A stretch of 64,000 bases of DNA from Daphnia pulex (lineage: Eukaryota > Arthropoda > Branchiopoda > Diplostraca > Daphniidae), in contig NC_060017.1 of the NCBI RefSeq assembly GCF_021134715.1, positions 3,348,001 through 3,412,000 of the forward strand. The letters run 5' to 3'. Made by a program: the position numbers and the translations under genes. Shown in pieces: positions 12,122 through 24,094 of this stretch (positions are counted from its first letter, which is position 1; each line of letters opens with the position of its first letter). The notes under the pieces were generated by a model. The model was not told where the DNA came from, did not search any database, and worked only from the letters and a program-made list of their open reading frames with translations.

Positions 12122-15100
12122 ACCGAAAGTGCGAGAGTCTAAATGAAACGAGGACATGCGAATGGTAGTACACCGTCAAAAGAGACGTCGAGAGATGGTC
12201 ACGTGACCTTTGTCGGGACGACGAGCGCTGGTTCTATTCTGTGCGGATGTGAATGGGTTTTTTTTTTTTTACGAAGGGGGGTTTGCTGCGGATGCAATTC
12301 AATCGTACATACTGCAGTGCTGTACATGTCAAGTGCAGCTCTCTGCTCCGCACGCACAGAGAGAGAGAGAGAGGCACGGCTGCCAATTCAGTTTTCCATA
12401 ACTTGCACGGACACTTGTGTATATTTTCTGACGGGAATTCGTTCATCAAATCTACGCGATGTGCCACTAAATATACTCTCTGCGCCGTAGAGCGCAACCG
12501 TTGTTTCCTCTCCTTATTTTGCCACTTGGACAACTCGAGTACATAAAGAGAAGAGAGACTTGGCAGAGAGCAGCAGCAGCAGAATAAAATCCGTTGCTGC
12601 CTATTTTACCGGAAAGAATAATATACGAACGATGCTGTAGAAGTCAAAATGTGTATGTTGTATACCCTGTATAGCAGTGTGGTTGAGAAAAAAATATGCG
12701 TATTTGTCTAATCGTTATCGAGAATTTCTTATTCTTCTTCAATCATTATCTCCAAAAGAGGTGGATATGGGGCGTGGGAAAAAGGGGTCTGCTGAATAGA
12801 GCGGGAGATGATGGAAGGGAAATATAAGGAGTTCCGCTTGATTTGCATAGGCCCTTCATCAACAGGTAAACATCAATATTTTCGATATCGTAATGAGGCC
12901 GATAACTTTTTGGGCCCGATAGTTTACGACATCCGCGCGGTGAAAATCAATCGACCGGTAAAAAAAGAAAAGAAAAAGAAATAGAAAAACCAAACGCGCA
13001 TAGACACACAGAAATAGAGGAACGAATGAAATGATGACCTGCGCGGCTGTTTGATACTTATTTGTAGTGGATTAAGCGAACGATCCATCACTCGGCTCAT
13101 TATAAACGCCGGCGCGCGAGCCCTCATAAATGTTAATGTATCGTGGTCAATAAAAATACAAAACAAACAGACACACACACAGGACACGCTGAATAGATAT
13201 ACCCACTCTATAGCGAGCCTATGCGTTTAATGAAGCAATAGATTTTCTTTTTCTCTTTTCATCGTCCTTAAAACAAAATAGAAAACCAAAATGTAAAAAG
13301 ATTTCCGATTCAAAAAGGAGAGAGATGATGCGGATGATGAACAAGCCTGTCACTCATTAATTAGCTAATAAACCGGGCCGTAGAAAAAAAAAACACACAC
13401 AAACAAAATGGAATCACAATATGAATCCAAGAGAGCCGTGCGACTATTTAATATCGTGAGAAAAAACCATCGACAACAAAACTGACTTGCCTATATGTTC
13501 TCATGCGCATTGCAACAAGACAATACATATAAATCTGAATGATGATTGAATCTCAAAAGATTTTTCTTTATTGTCTTTTGAAATATACTACGAAATAACC
13601 TAGGCTTTATTTTTCTTCTCCGCCTTCGCCTAAAATAAAACTTTTTTTTTTTTTTTTGTTTAACAACGAACAAAATAAAAATAAAATAAAGTTCGTTATT
13701 TGCTGGGCTGCCCTTTGAAGTCAGATAGAGCGCGCACACTCGCTCTTCTCGTCGTCTCTTTCTCTCTCTCCTCATTAAAAGACAAAAAGAAAAGTAACTT
13801 GGCTTTATTATCAAATATGATCTGTGCCCGCGGAGAGATAAGGAGGAATTGAAGCGAACACAGCAGGGAGACCTCGTCGGATACAATCCGGATTTCTCTC
13901 GTTTCCCCTGGCACTCCTGTTGCAGCGTTTTCTTCATGACCAACTTGGTGGCGTCCTTCATCTCTTTTCAACATCGGTTGTTATAATCTCCACCAAAAAA
14001 AAAAAAAGAAAAACTTATTATTGCTCTGTGTGACCAGCCGCATTCTTGTTACGCCATTTGACCAGAAGTTTCAACGACGAGGAAAGGGGAAAAGATATCG
14101 AGAGACAAATAAATGATTGTGCTGATTATTGGAAACTAGATTTTTTTGGTGTTTCTTTTTTATTTGATTTTTCTTTCTCTCTCTCTCAGTCAAGCAATCA
14201 TCATCCATTATATGCGTTTGATATCTGTGAATATTTAAGAAAGGACAAACTGGTCCGAGACCGGATTACACGATTTCCTGTAACAGATATCGAGTCACAC
14301 AGGTGTAGACATCGAAATTTACAAGTCAACTCTTCATCACTCCTTACCGAAATTGAATAAGAATTTTTATGGACGGAAGCGGGTTCTGTATAATAATTTT
14401 AAAAAAGCACACATACAGAGGGAGGAAAAAAAACAGGAAAGAAGAAAAAGAATGTTTGACTCGAGTTGCTCTTGGAAACAAATGGCACTAACGATGAAAA
14501 ACCAGTGACGGTGACGAGGAGACGCTTGACGTTACCGGGAAAATGTATCCACACACAAATAAAAACGTATACAATGTCCCAGGCTTGTGTGTATGAGGTT
14601 TTTGGGTCTTTTTTCCGTTTCTTTTTGGAGGGCTAACTGATGTTGTTGTTGTTGTCGCATTTCCATTCCGTTTGAAGAGAGAGACAAGATACGTGCGATA
14701 CCTACACAAAGCGGGTCTTTTGTTTCAAGAAATCCACGTTCATTCTGTTGCTTTTTTTTCTCATGTAGCCACCCATCTACGACCGCAGAGCAGCACGAAA
14801 AACTGTGCTAATTAACACGGTTCCATGTCAGCGTCCAGTCCGCCTCCTTATGGCTGTTCAGCCGACCACTTATTATTGATGAACAACTCGCAACTCCACC
14901 CATAGTGCTGCACAAGCCGCCCCATTATACTTTTTGGTTTCCCCCCTTCGAACACACAGAGCAGACAAAAAGAAGGAAATTAATGAACGGAAGAAAAACT
15001 TGGGAAGAAGAACAAGAAGAAAGGCAAAGGCATCATGAAGAAGGAATGGAATTAAGAATGAAGACGAAAAAAGAAGAAAAATAACAACGATTCTGCCGGT

Positions 15101-15759
15101 CGCCGGAACAGACCTGATTGGAGTTGTAAACTAAATGCGGTTGTCGGTTTCTTCTTCTCCAAGTTTTAATGAGACCGCCTCTTCGGTTTTCTTGCCAAAG
15201 ATTTCGAATTGATTGGAGGCTCATTCACTTTCAGTTGAATCCGGAAACGAAAAGCGATTCTCTGGAATTAAAAAAACAACAAAAACAACAAGGGCGAGTC
15301 TATTAACTAAATACCAAAGAGTTAACTCATTGTCTATAATAAAGATACACAGGCCTATACCAGTATATATAATGTAATTGGGGTTATCTTTAAAAAATAC
15401 GGCTTCTTTAGATTACTTATTTCTTGTAAACTTCTTGATGATCCTTATAATATTTCTGTTGTTATTCCCCAGCAGTTCATGGAAATAAATAACACAATCC
15501 ATTTTTTTCTCTCTCTCGGACGATTCGGCGTCCAATTATTCTTTTTCCCTGTGGCTCGTCGGCTGCGCGTTGTGCGTTGTCGTGGAAACGAGAGCCAAAC
15601 ACAACACAGCCGTCATTTTATACCCGCCCTGCTTTCATTTGGCGACGTATATAATAATCCGACGTTGCAGCTACATACAGTATCCTGTGCTTATTTTGAG
15701 TTTCCTCTTCGCTTCTTATAATTGATACACCGAATCAGTGACTGGAGCCAGCAAGGGCT
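12122..15759. other. intergenic, no gene supported
   Basis: Open frames here are short and low in complexity, such as the Lys/Arg-rich minus-strand frame around 13491-13961. I see no splice-supported exon, RNA gene or mobile element. The last few hundred bases should hold the promoter and 5' UTR of the gene starting at 15760, but no core element can be fixed by eye. Confidence 0.45.
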
Positions 15760-17460
15760 ATGAACAACTGCTATTTGTGGATGAGAGAGCAGCAGCAGCA
15801 GCATGCTGAGGAGGAGCCGAATGTCGAAGAAGAACAAGATCGATCGTTGCACGTCGTTGAAGTCTGTCTACCCACCGTCCGCCAGCCGTTTCAACAATTC
15901 GATCAGGTATAATTCGTAATAGAAATGCTATCTGTTTTTTTTTTTTTTGTTTCGATCCACTTATTATTCCAAAGAAAGAAAGAAGGAACAGAACTAGTCT
16001 GATTGGACGTGATCTGTCAGTCGAAAAATAACGGAAAATGATTGAGCTTGGCAGCGGTTGCACATGTATTCTGCAGTAGTAGGAACTCGTGTGAAATTCG
16101 TGTTTTTCTTTTGATTTTGAAAGATGAAAACATTGTCTCGTATCAGACAGATTTAAGTTTTATGTACTAAAATTTTTGGAACGCGACAGATGTTGGATGA
16201 CGAAGAACTACCGGAATTGAGCTTAAGCGAGCCGGATTCCAATTCCAGGAACAATGATCCACCAAGCTCCACTGAGAGATCCTCCAGCAGCAGCAGCACC
16301 AGTCAGAATGAATGCGTATGTTAACACGGATTTCATCTCATTATCCTTTATGCTTATGAGTAGCATTTTTTCAAAATTTCATTTTGACTGGGCGTTTGCC
16401 AGGCTCAGAGGGATGTGCGGAATGCTGCCGGAATTCCGGCGTCGTCGGTTGCCAGCAGCAGCCAATCACTAATGCGAACGTCCCACCGCAAGAAATTCCT
16501 GTCTAGAAGCCACAACTCGCTTGTATTCCAACCTCCGGATTATTCGAAAGTCGAGAGCAAAGTCAAGAAATACATCGACTCCATGAGAGAGCAGCAACAG
16601 CAGCGCCGACAGGGCCCTAAAAATCAGTTTGATCCAGAGACAGTCCCGGCCCTTGAGCTGGAACAGCATTCGTCCGTCGTGCCGGAAGATGTGACCAATT
16701 TGAAACGGCAATTGGTCGATCAAGAAGCGATGGTCGAAGTCCTCCAAGAAGGCCACGACAGACTGTTGTTGCACAACGCTAGACTTCAAAACATGATGGA
16801 AGATATGCGCACCAAGATACGTATTCTGCACGCACAGCAACAGCGCCAGGAGCGTCAGCCGCAACGGCAGGAACGTCGTACGAATAGTCCTCTTCAACCG
16901 GATGTCTATAAGGATCTTTCCGCAAGCCAAGGAAGTTTTGTATCGTCCAGCCCTGAAAGTGCTGGTGTTGACCCCCTAGTAGCCATCCAACTGGGTCTGA
17001 CTCATCATCAGCATGAATCTCTCAGCATCACGCCATCCTCTTACCTGGACCTCCCTCCATTCGGTCAGTTCAACAGGAAAGCGGAAGACGATGAAACCAG
17101 TAGCTGTGATTCAAGTTGGAATTCCAGCAAACTTCTCCAACAGCATCAGCCAACGACGACTAAAATTGCAGCTCCTGTCTGGTACAAAATTTGAATTTAC
17201 AACCAAATCCAGATCTATCTAGTACTCAAAATTACCATTCATTTATTTTTCAATATTTATCCTAATACAGGCTGCAAGGCAGAGCACACATAATAAAACC
17301 GACACTCCCGGAAGAGTCTTTGTTGCCAGAAAATAATGACAAGCCAGATCTACTGCTGTTAAAACAATTAAAAGAGTTAACTATTACAGCTTTAGAAGTC
17401 AGGGACCAGACCCGCACAATAATTCGCCAAATAAATCTTATTCAACCTCATGGATTATGA
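15760..17460 (+). CDS. coiled-coil Gln/Ser-rich protein, 413 aa, unidentified
   Basis: A complete four-exon gene: 15760-15906, 16190-16315, 16403-17181 and 17271-17460. All introns are GT..AG (283, 87 and 89 bp), phases agree, and the frame is open for 413 residues to a TGA. The start is the first ATG of exon 1 (MNNCYLWMREQQQQ). Residues about 1-115 are acidic and Ser-rich. Around 136-149 is a compact basic motif (PDYSKVESKVKKYI). About 186-245 is a heptad-like Leu-rich helix predicted to form a coiled coil, followed by a Gln/Arg-rich stretch. The C-terminus (about 351-413) is again helical and Leu-rich. There is no signal peptide or membrane segment, so it is probably intracellular. The motif-plus-coiled-coil layout would suit a cytoskeletal or centrosomal scaffold, but that is only a guess. 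Exon structure is secure; function is unknown. Confidence 0.8.
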
Positions 17461-20280
17461 AAATTGATGCATGTCTATTGACTTATTAAGGTAAATAACA
17501 ATATAAATTTCTTTGAAGGACGAGTTTAATTTTCGCATTTTAAAAATTCAACCTATAAAATCATCTTTTAAAAATGACATTGAATAATATCAGTTTGTTC
17601 AAAATGAAAGTCAATGGATATATTTTTCAATCGAAGCGGGAAGATTTAAACTGATGAATGATGAACCGTCTTGCTGGTCGAAATGAAAGGGAATTCCAAT
17701 CAACTGATCATTAAAGTTGGAAGAGTCCCACATTCTGCCGCGTGTGGTTATAGTGATGGTGATGCTGGTGAGTTTTCGTTTGTAACACAGCGACCATAAA
17801 TCGCCACGGGGATCTATCAGGCGATAGGTAAATATATAATATACACCCAAAGCCGATGCCTAATAAAGACTGGCCGGCCGGCCGGCTGGCAGATACCAGC
17901 GAAGCTCCTTCCCATGTTCCCAGCATGTTCCCAGCGGTTCCCGGCATCTTTAGCGCGTAGATGACTGATACCTGCTGCTCGGACTCGATGGGGGCCCTAG
18001 CGCTCATCTTCTCGATTTTCAATCACACGCGCATTTCTCATCATCGACAGGACCTGGTTGGGTTCATTATGTATTCGGTCGCGATTAAATCTATTTTCCA
18101 AGGGAAAAAGCTATAAATAAAATGAAAACCGTTGGATCTTTAATCCGACGAACTATATTGAATCTGTGACTTCATTTTAAGTCCATCACACTGTTTCCTT
18201 AACTTTCCTCAAGTTCCATTATCCATTCATGGCATTTAGAAAAACACTTTATTTCTATTGAATTGAGTTGAAAATAACTTCCCAATGAAGCTACATAAAA
18301 TTTAACAAGACATTTGTCAGGACAATTACGGTACAGGTCACACAGAGGCGATGTTAAATTTTAGTACAAGCTCAAATTCTCTATCACTTCTTGTTCACCA
18401 TTAGCTTCCTAAAATCTGCTCGGTATAATAAAAACAGCTTTTTTGTCGAAAAAATGGAAATTTGAAAACATGGCTTAATTAACGTGAAACTTTAATCGGA
18501 AAATTCGCCACTATTGCGCTGTCTAATATTTTGGTTTGATTCAGAAATTACACTCCCGAGTCGCGATTACAAACTTGATTACATGATCAGTTCAAACAAA
18601 TTATGGGCTCATTTTTTTACCGCCCAAACGCCATCTAGTAATAAAAGATAGAACCTTTTAAAAAATCTCTCGTTGGAGTGTTGTGTACGTACGTAGAGCG
18701 CACGGTGCGCTGCGCACCAATCAGGAAACTTATTTCAAATTGTGCTAAAGCGACTTGCGTCGCCAGGTTCTCTCCGGACCTGTGAGAGGAGAGCTCAAAC
18801 CCGGAGGAATTTTCAATGACTGGGTCTCGGCGACATCACACCAAGGTTTCATCATACATTCACTTCCAGTGACAGTGCCCACTTGTTCCTACTTGGTTTA
18901 TTTCTCATTTATCCCCGAAGGAATCAATAATCGGGCGATACTGAGTTGTTTTGAAACTGGAAGCAATCTAGCCGTTCAGTTCATTTGTTCGTGAATTTGA
19001 ATACTACTAACTTACTAAGGAATCTGTCGCCACTGCCTGATGTCAGCCTGTCCCTATAGGTGGCTAAAATGATGTCCACCAGGTGGCGGAAGCGGAGTGT
19101 CAAGTTAAAAAAATTTCGCATGCCATCAGTTTCCGACATAACTGAGCCTGAGCGAGGACGAGGCTCTGAACTCTGATGAAAGAATGCTGGCTCACTTGGC
19201 TAATGGTGTAATGGTGTATTTCGACATTGTCATTATGAGGTAATTTTTATTTGGATTGGTTAAGGATACTGAATTATAAAATATTGATGTGTGTTCCACA
19301 CAGGTAACCAGCTTATGATTTTCACTTTCACGGCCAAATGACCCAAATCCACTGATGACGTGGACCTGAAACAGCTGTCCATTTTGCCTAAATGTCGTCT
19401 GAGGCTACCTGTTTGGGCTTTAAGTTTCATCTCAACCAGAAACACTGCAAAAACAGAAGTACGGTAACTATGTTTTCAATTTTCTTGGAATTAAGGCTTT
19501 ACATTCATTGATAGACCCTTTGGCCTTTGCTTCACTTATTGTAGAATGTTCCGTAAAGTCAACTAGGTGGAAACTGGAAATGTTCTATTTCCATTCATTT
19601 GACCAGTTTTTTATTATAATACTTAGGAATTCTTTCCTAACTGAACATTGTTTTGTAAAATTTGAACATCAAAGTCAATGTACTCAAAATTTATTTTGAG
19701 AGACTGTGTTGAGATATCAGATATCTGTTCATCTAACGTAATATATAATTGTTGAATAGGTTTCACGTTCCACAGCCAGATGAAACTCAGAGCTTCTGCA
19801 GGGCTGTCTAATGTGCTCATGATGTTGTTTTTGCTAGCTGGGTGAATGGTTTGGTGAGCTGCTGCATGCAGTCTGTTGTGGTGGTGTTTTACCCTGCAAT
19901 GTGTATTGATAGTCTTGGCCAATATTGTAATGGATATGCCTGGGACGAAGGCAAACGTTAACAGCCATTGCTTAACAGTATGGTCACTGTGAAGAACTGT
20001 TGACTCTTCTAGTCCAGTTGAATGCTCTCAAGAGTTTCGTTCACGCCAACTCAGCTGCGTTATTTCATTATTCGTTGGGAAAACAGCTCATTTTTTCAGA
20101 ATTGCTATGCTATTGATCCATTTTATCAATAGGCAGGTTTCTTCTTTCGCTTTCAAATTTAGTTCCTAGCTTGGTAAATCTTAATCTGACGTCAAAATGA
20201 ACCTGCCTTTCGTGATCCTTCTGTTTTAGTTTCTGTATGTTTTTACTACGCAAATCAATCTGTTATTTTTTGCCTTTCAG
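17461..20280. other. intergenic or 5' part of next gene
   Basis: No exon is firmly supported. At about 18710-18720 a CCAAT motif sits beside short GC-rich inverted words, which looks promoter-like. From 18755 a 79-codon frame (GELKPGGIFNDWVSATSHQG...) ends at 18994. At 19070-19174 a 34-codon ATG frame (MMSTRWRKRSVK...) follows a plausible acceptor. Either could be an upstream exon of the gene at 20.3-22.3 kb, but I cannot link them by phase. Confidence 0.35.
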
Positions 20281-22308
20281 ACGGTCGTCAACGTAGAGAA
20301 AGAATCTGAACCTAAAGTAGAGCCAGAAGAACCATCTACTACCGGTATACCAAAAACCAACGGAACTTACTACATACGTTCCAAGACATTATTGTGGCTT
20401 TCCATTGTTGACTTACGAATAATGGTTCTGGCGGAGCCATCAAGGAAGAAAGCAGTGGTACTGGTACCTCCACCAAATTACAATGTTCTTTACAAACCGA
20501 CGTAATTTTCAAGTTTGGCATTGTACGGCTGGCACCAGATGTATGTAAATCAGTACATGAGCAATCCACTTGTGGAAATTAAGAACCAGGCATCGGGGGG
20601 AGAGATACTCTAAATGTAACTTGTCGCTCAAGTTCTCCGTTACCGAACATTTATCACCTCCATCATATCAAAGGATTAAAGCATCAGGTAATAGGAAACA
20701 TTTTTATTTCTTTTCGAATCCATAGCTAAAGAGCATTTTATTCCTTCTAACTGATCCGGAAACACAAAGGTGATGAAATTCGTCTTTACGGTTAATTCGA
20801 CCGTATCACGAATTGAAGCATCAATCCCGATGTCGTTCAAGATTTCCATTGTGACCGCAAGAATAACTCACCGGCTTGGATATACTCATTGGCCAGACCT
20901 CTGTTCAAGAATGTCACGTTTTCCCGCATAGACGGCCTCTAATCTTCAGCGAATTCGCTTTGTAAGGTCGAACCCTCTGTGCATGTTCCCCTGAGAAGAA
21001 ATGGCGACCAAAGCCGGCAACAAGGTATGGATTGAAAAAAAGGGTCAGGGAAGTCGTCCCATCTCCTCCTTGATTACGTAAACGCAAGAAAGTGGAAGCG
21101 CACAAATCGTCGCAACCGACAGTCACATAAGAATGAAGATGACTTGCAACTTTAGGGTGCTAATAACTAAGCATTACCGCAAAGAGGTTCGAAAAAACTG
21201 CTGCTACCACCTACCTACCTACCACCTAATATTTTTCGACTTAAGTGCACATTAGAGACTTGGGATCTGGAGGTAAACATCTGGAGTAAAAATAAGATTG
21301 AAATGTTGAGAAAATCTGGTCAATTGATCCATTCACAGTCCATGCATCAAATTGTCCTAGTAAACTGAAGTCCTGTTGGATTTGGTCATGGTGGCATTTT
21401 ACCACGCCCGCGAGAAACAGTCAAACCTCGTCCAGTGACCAAAATCAGCGCCAAGACGAGAACCGATTGTTGCCCCTATCCATCTGCACACCTTCACGAA
21501 GACCTCAAAGCTCTGTCCATCAATCCGCCTACACAGCCTCTGTACGGCACGCTGGGGAAAAAGAAGAAACCGCCTCCTGTCCCGCCAAACGTGCCAGCAG
21601 CAGGCAGCAGCAGCTCCCCCTTGGCGGAGAGCGAGGCGGCCTAGCCCATTTACGGACGGAGTGCCAAGTTTTGGCACTCCAAGTCCAAGCGAAAGCATTA
21701 ACACTTCAGATACTGAACCGGGAAGCCCGGCCATGGAATTCCGTCAACGCCGGAATGGATCCGATGCCAGTTGCAAGGTAACAATGCAAATGATTCCGTT
21801 CGAAATTGGTTTGACGAATTCAAATAACTCTTTTCTATTATCTGTGGTGAAAGCAGTCGACGTCCAGCACGGAATGGTATTCAATGCCGTTTGCCAACGA
21901 CAACGCCAGTACCATCAAACAGCGAAGTGCGCGGGCTCACCCGGCCCTTGCGGCACTGACTTACTCTTCTTCCTCTGTCGCCCGTTCTGTCTCACTCGGC
22001 CGACGGGCGCCATCCACCAGCAACGCCAACACCAAAATAAGTCTCGGTCAGCATTGCACCCCTGTCTCTTAAGTACATTCTCTCACTCGTCCTATTTGCC
22101 TCACTTTGAAACTCCTTAGCGTTTGCATTTAGTTTAGCTTTTGCTGCCAAATTCAACGCTTGTTTGTCAATGCCACTTTTGTTTTCGATTAACAGGAACT
22201 AGCGACCTGTTGAACGACATTGGCAACATGCTAGCTGACTTGACGGATGAATTGGGCTCTGTGTTGGAAGAGGAAAGCAGTAACCAGCCCATAAGGCAGA
22301 AATCCTAA
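20281..22308 (+). CDS. 3' exons of a Pro/Ser-rich protein; frame break inside
   Basis: Exons supported by splice signals and phase: 20281-20344 (TVVNVEKESEPKVEPEEPSTT), about 21421-21777, 21857-22046 and 22196-22308, ending at TAA. The N-terminus lies upstream and was not found. In the second exon, 21421-21644 reads a proline-rich segment (PLYGTLGKKKKPPPVPPN, SH3-ligand-like) and then stops. A different frame becomes protein-like from about 21640 (SPFTDGVPSFGTPSPSES) and joins the later exons in phase. The last exon encodes an acidic helix (LLNDIGNMLADLTDEL), probably a short interaction motif. No catalytic domain is seen. It could be an SH3-binding adaptor tail, but I cannot name it. The break may be an unrecognised small intron, a sequence error, or decay. 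Confidence 0.6.
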
Positions 22309-22889
22309 ATGGGGGGTCGCAAAAAACGTTGTTTATGTATATCTTAACCTGGATTTTTAAACGTTTGCTGATCCCCTAGACCCCTCTCTTCCCTTGGAAT
22401 AAGAAAAACGTTCCGGGCTCCACTTATTGTTTAATGCCAGCCAGCTGCGTCAAGGTGCCTAGTTCACAAGCATATCTCGTAAAGCAAGCATGATCCATCT
22501 GGATTGATGAAATAGTTTATGAACAAGTGTTGGATATTCCTATATTCTTATTTCTCCCTTTTTCTTCTTCAATTTAACACTGTTCCATCTCGATGGAAAT
22601 GATTTCTTTTACGTTACGTGACGATTTTAACTGTTGGGATATTTTTTTTTTTTTAATTCACCGTCCTTTTGTTATATGTTGCCCGCCCAGCCAAGTGATG
22701 TACCTTGTACCTATATAATATTGTATGGAATACATGTACACGTTTATCGTATCCCACTTTTGTGTAGATAAACGGTGTTTGTTGTAAGCAAACTGCACGG
22801 TTTTTTTTTATGAAAAGAAACAAGCCCTCCTCAATATCGACGACTGGTGTGTAACCCTTGTATTTTTCATCCAATCTACGCGTTTTGAG
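22309..22889. other. 3' flank of the upstream gene
   Basis: This AT-rich DNA follows the TAA at 22306-22308 and probably holds the 3' UTR. I see no exon or RNA gene. It ends where the large palindrome begins. Confidence 0.45.
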
Positions 22890-22984
22890 GATTGGCTCTT
22901 TGCGATTGCAGAGATGCCAGATGCGGACGTTTTTAATTGCAAAACTGAAATTGGCAACGCTGCGCTATGCGCGTAACTTTCAAG

Positions 22985-23283
22985 ATGGTTGCCGGTCATT
23001 CTACGAGATCGTTACCGAGAATGGTGATAGGTATTGAAATGTACTGATACTGCGGCATTTTCCATTATGAAAGTTAAGTCAAAAAGATTTTGTTTCGTTA
23101 CGAGACTGTATGGTTGCTGAATGTAAAATGTTTACATGTTTATTTACAGGAAATCTAGCCTGTAATTTCCTATCTGTCAAATCACCTTATCAGTTATCAC
23201 ATGGCCTGAAACTGATGTTGCTTGCTACTTGTACCGGTTGTATGTTAATGTATCAACCAGTGAAGAAACACTTGACAGCAAAA
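22985..23283 (+). CDS. small one-pass membrane peptide candidate, left copy (partial)
   Basis: Exon 1, 22985-23030, starts with ATG (MVAGHSTRSLPRMVI) and ends at a GTATTG donor. Exon 2, 23150-23283, follows a TTTACAG acceptor and ends at a consensus GTAAGT donor. Phases match and give 60 residues. A hydrophobic stretch (GLKLMLLATCTGCMLM, about residues 36-51) flanked by basic residues looks like one membrane segment, and the basic N-terminus could be a mitochondrial or membrane signal. The next exon is uncertain: an acceptor before 23719 would add two residues and a stop (62 aa in all). I recognise no family. An inverted CCAAT (ATTGG) about 95 bp upstream could belong to its promoter. The copy sits at the outer edge of the left palindrome arm and points to the centre. 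Confidence 0.45.
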
Positions 23284-24094
23284 GTAAGTGTTATGTCAAA
23301 TGATTTCCATTCAAATTTAATTAATTGTTGACAGAGTAGATCTAGATCCTATTTTGTTGTAGAATCGACTGTGTTGCATCTTCAAAGGACATGTGGTTTT
23401 ACGACTCAATTTCCATGGGGTTGAACTAGACTTACTATTGTTAGTTGGGAAGTCTTGCCAAGTGTAGGTTCTATTGTAAAGTTAGTGAGAATGATATTAG
23501 AATTGTGACGAGAAAAAATTCCAAAATAGAGTATCCTTGTAGTTTCAAGGGACTGTTTAGTTCATCCATAATGGAAGACCAGAGAATAGATCCCTTTGCT
23601 TCAGTATTGTAACTTTCAGTGAAGTCTGTGGACATGTGGTTTTACATTATTTGATTTTAATCCTTTTTATTTATTTTTTATTAATTGAAAAACTTGTTTA
23701 CTTTATATTTTTCTGTAGAATTTCTAATTTCAAAATAATTTTGAGGGAATTTTGTGATTCAAGTTTACAGTCTTTACTCCTGTCATCTTGCTTGCTAATT
23801 TTATGCAAATTTTCTGGAATATGTCGCTTGTCTAGGTGTGTAAAATTGTGTCCACCAGATGGTGGAGTGTGTGTTCGTGAGTGACGAAGCCGCCATTTGC
23901 TGTTGAGACAGTGTACGGGAATGTGTTGCTGCTTAATGACGGTGTTCTTCGCTTTTACATTAAAAAAAAAATGTTTCCCCGCCATTCGACCAAGCTGAAT
24001 CGAAAGTGAACAATTCAGCCAATTCTACAGCAAGTAAGTGCATTGTGTGAGTTTTGACTTTTCGAAAAGTTCATTTTCCAATCTACTTAAATTT

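Noticed and set aside
13491..13961. 156-codon minus-strand frame
   Set aside because: The product is Lys/Arg and Phe-rich low complexity from poly-A/T runs, with no domain or splice signals in support.
17872..17888. GGCC-repeat palindrome (similar one near 51268)
   Set aside because: A short simple repeat. Palindromy is automatic for repeated GGCC, so no special function is implied.
23698..23985. 95-codon minus-strand frame in the left arm (mirrored at 29564-29851)
   Set aside because: It appears twice only because of the palindrome. The Lys-rich end comes from an AT-rich run, and there is no homologue I recognise.
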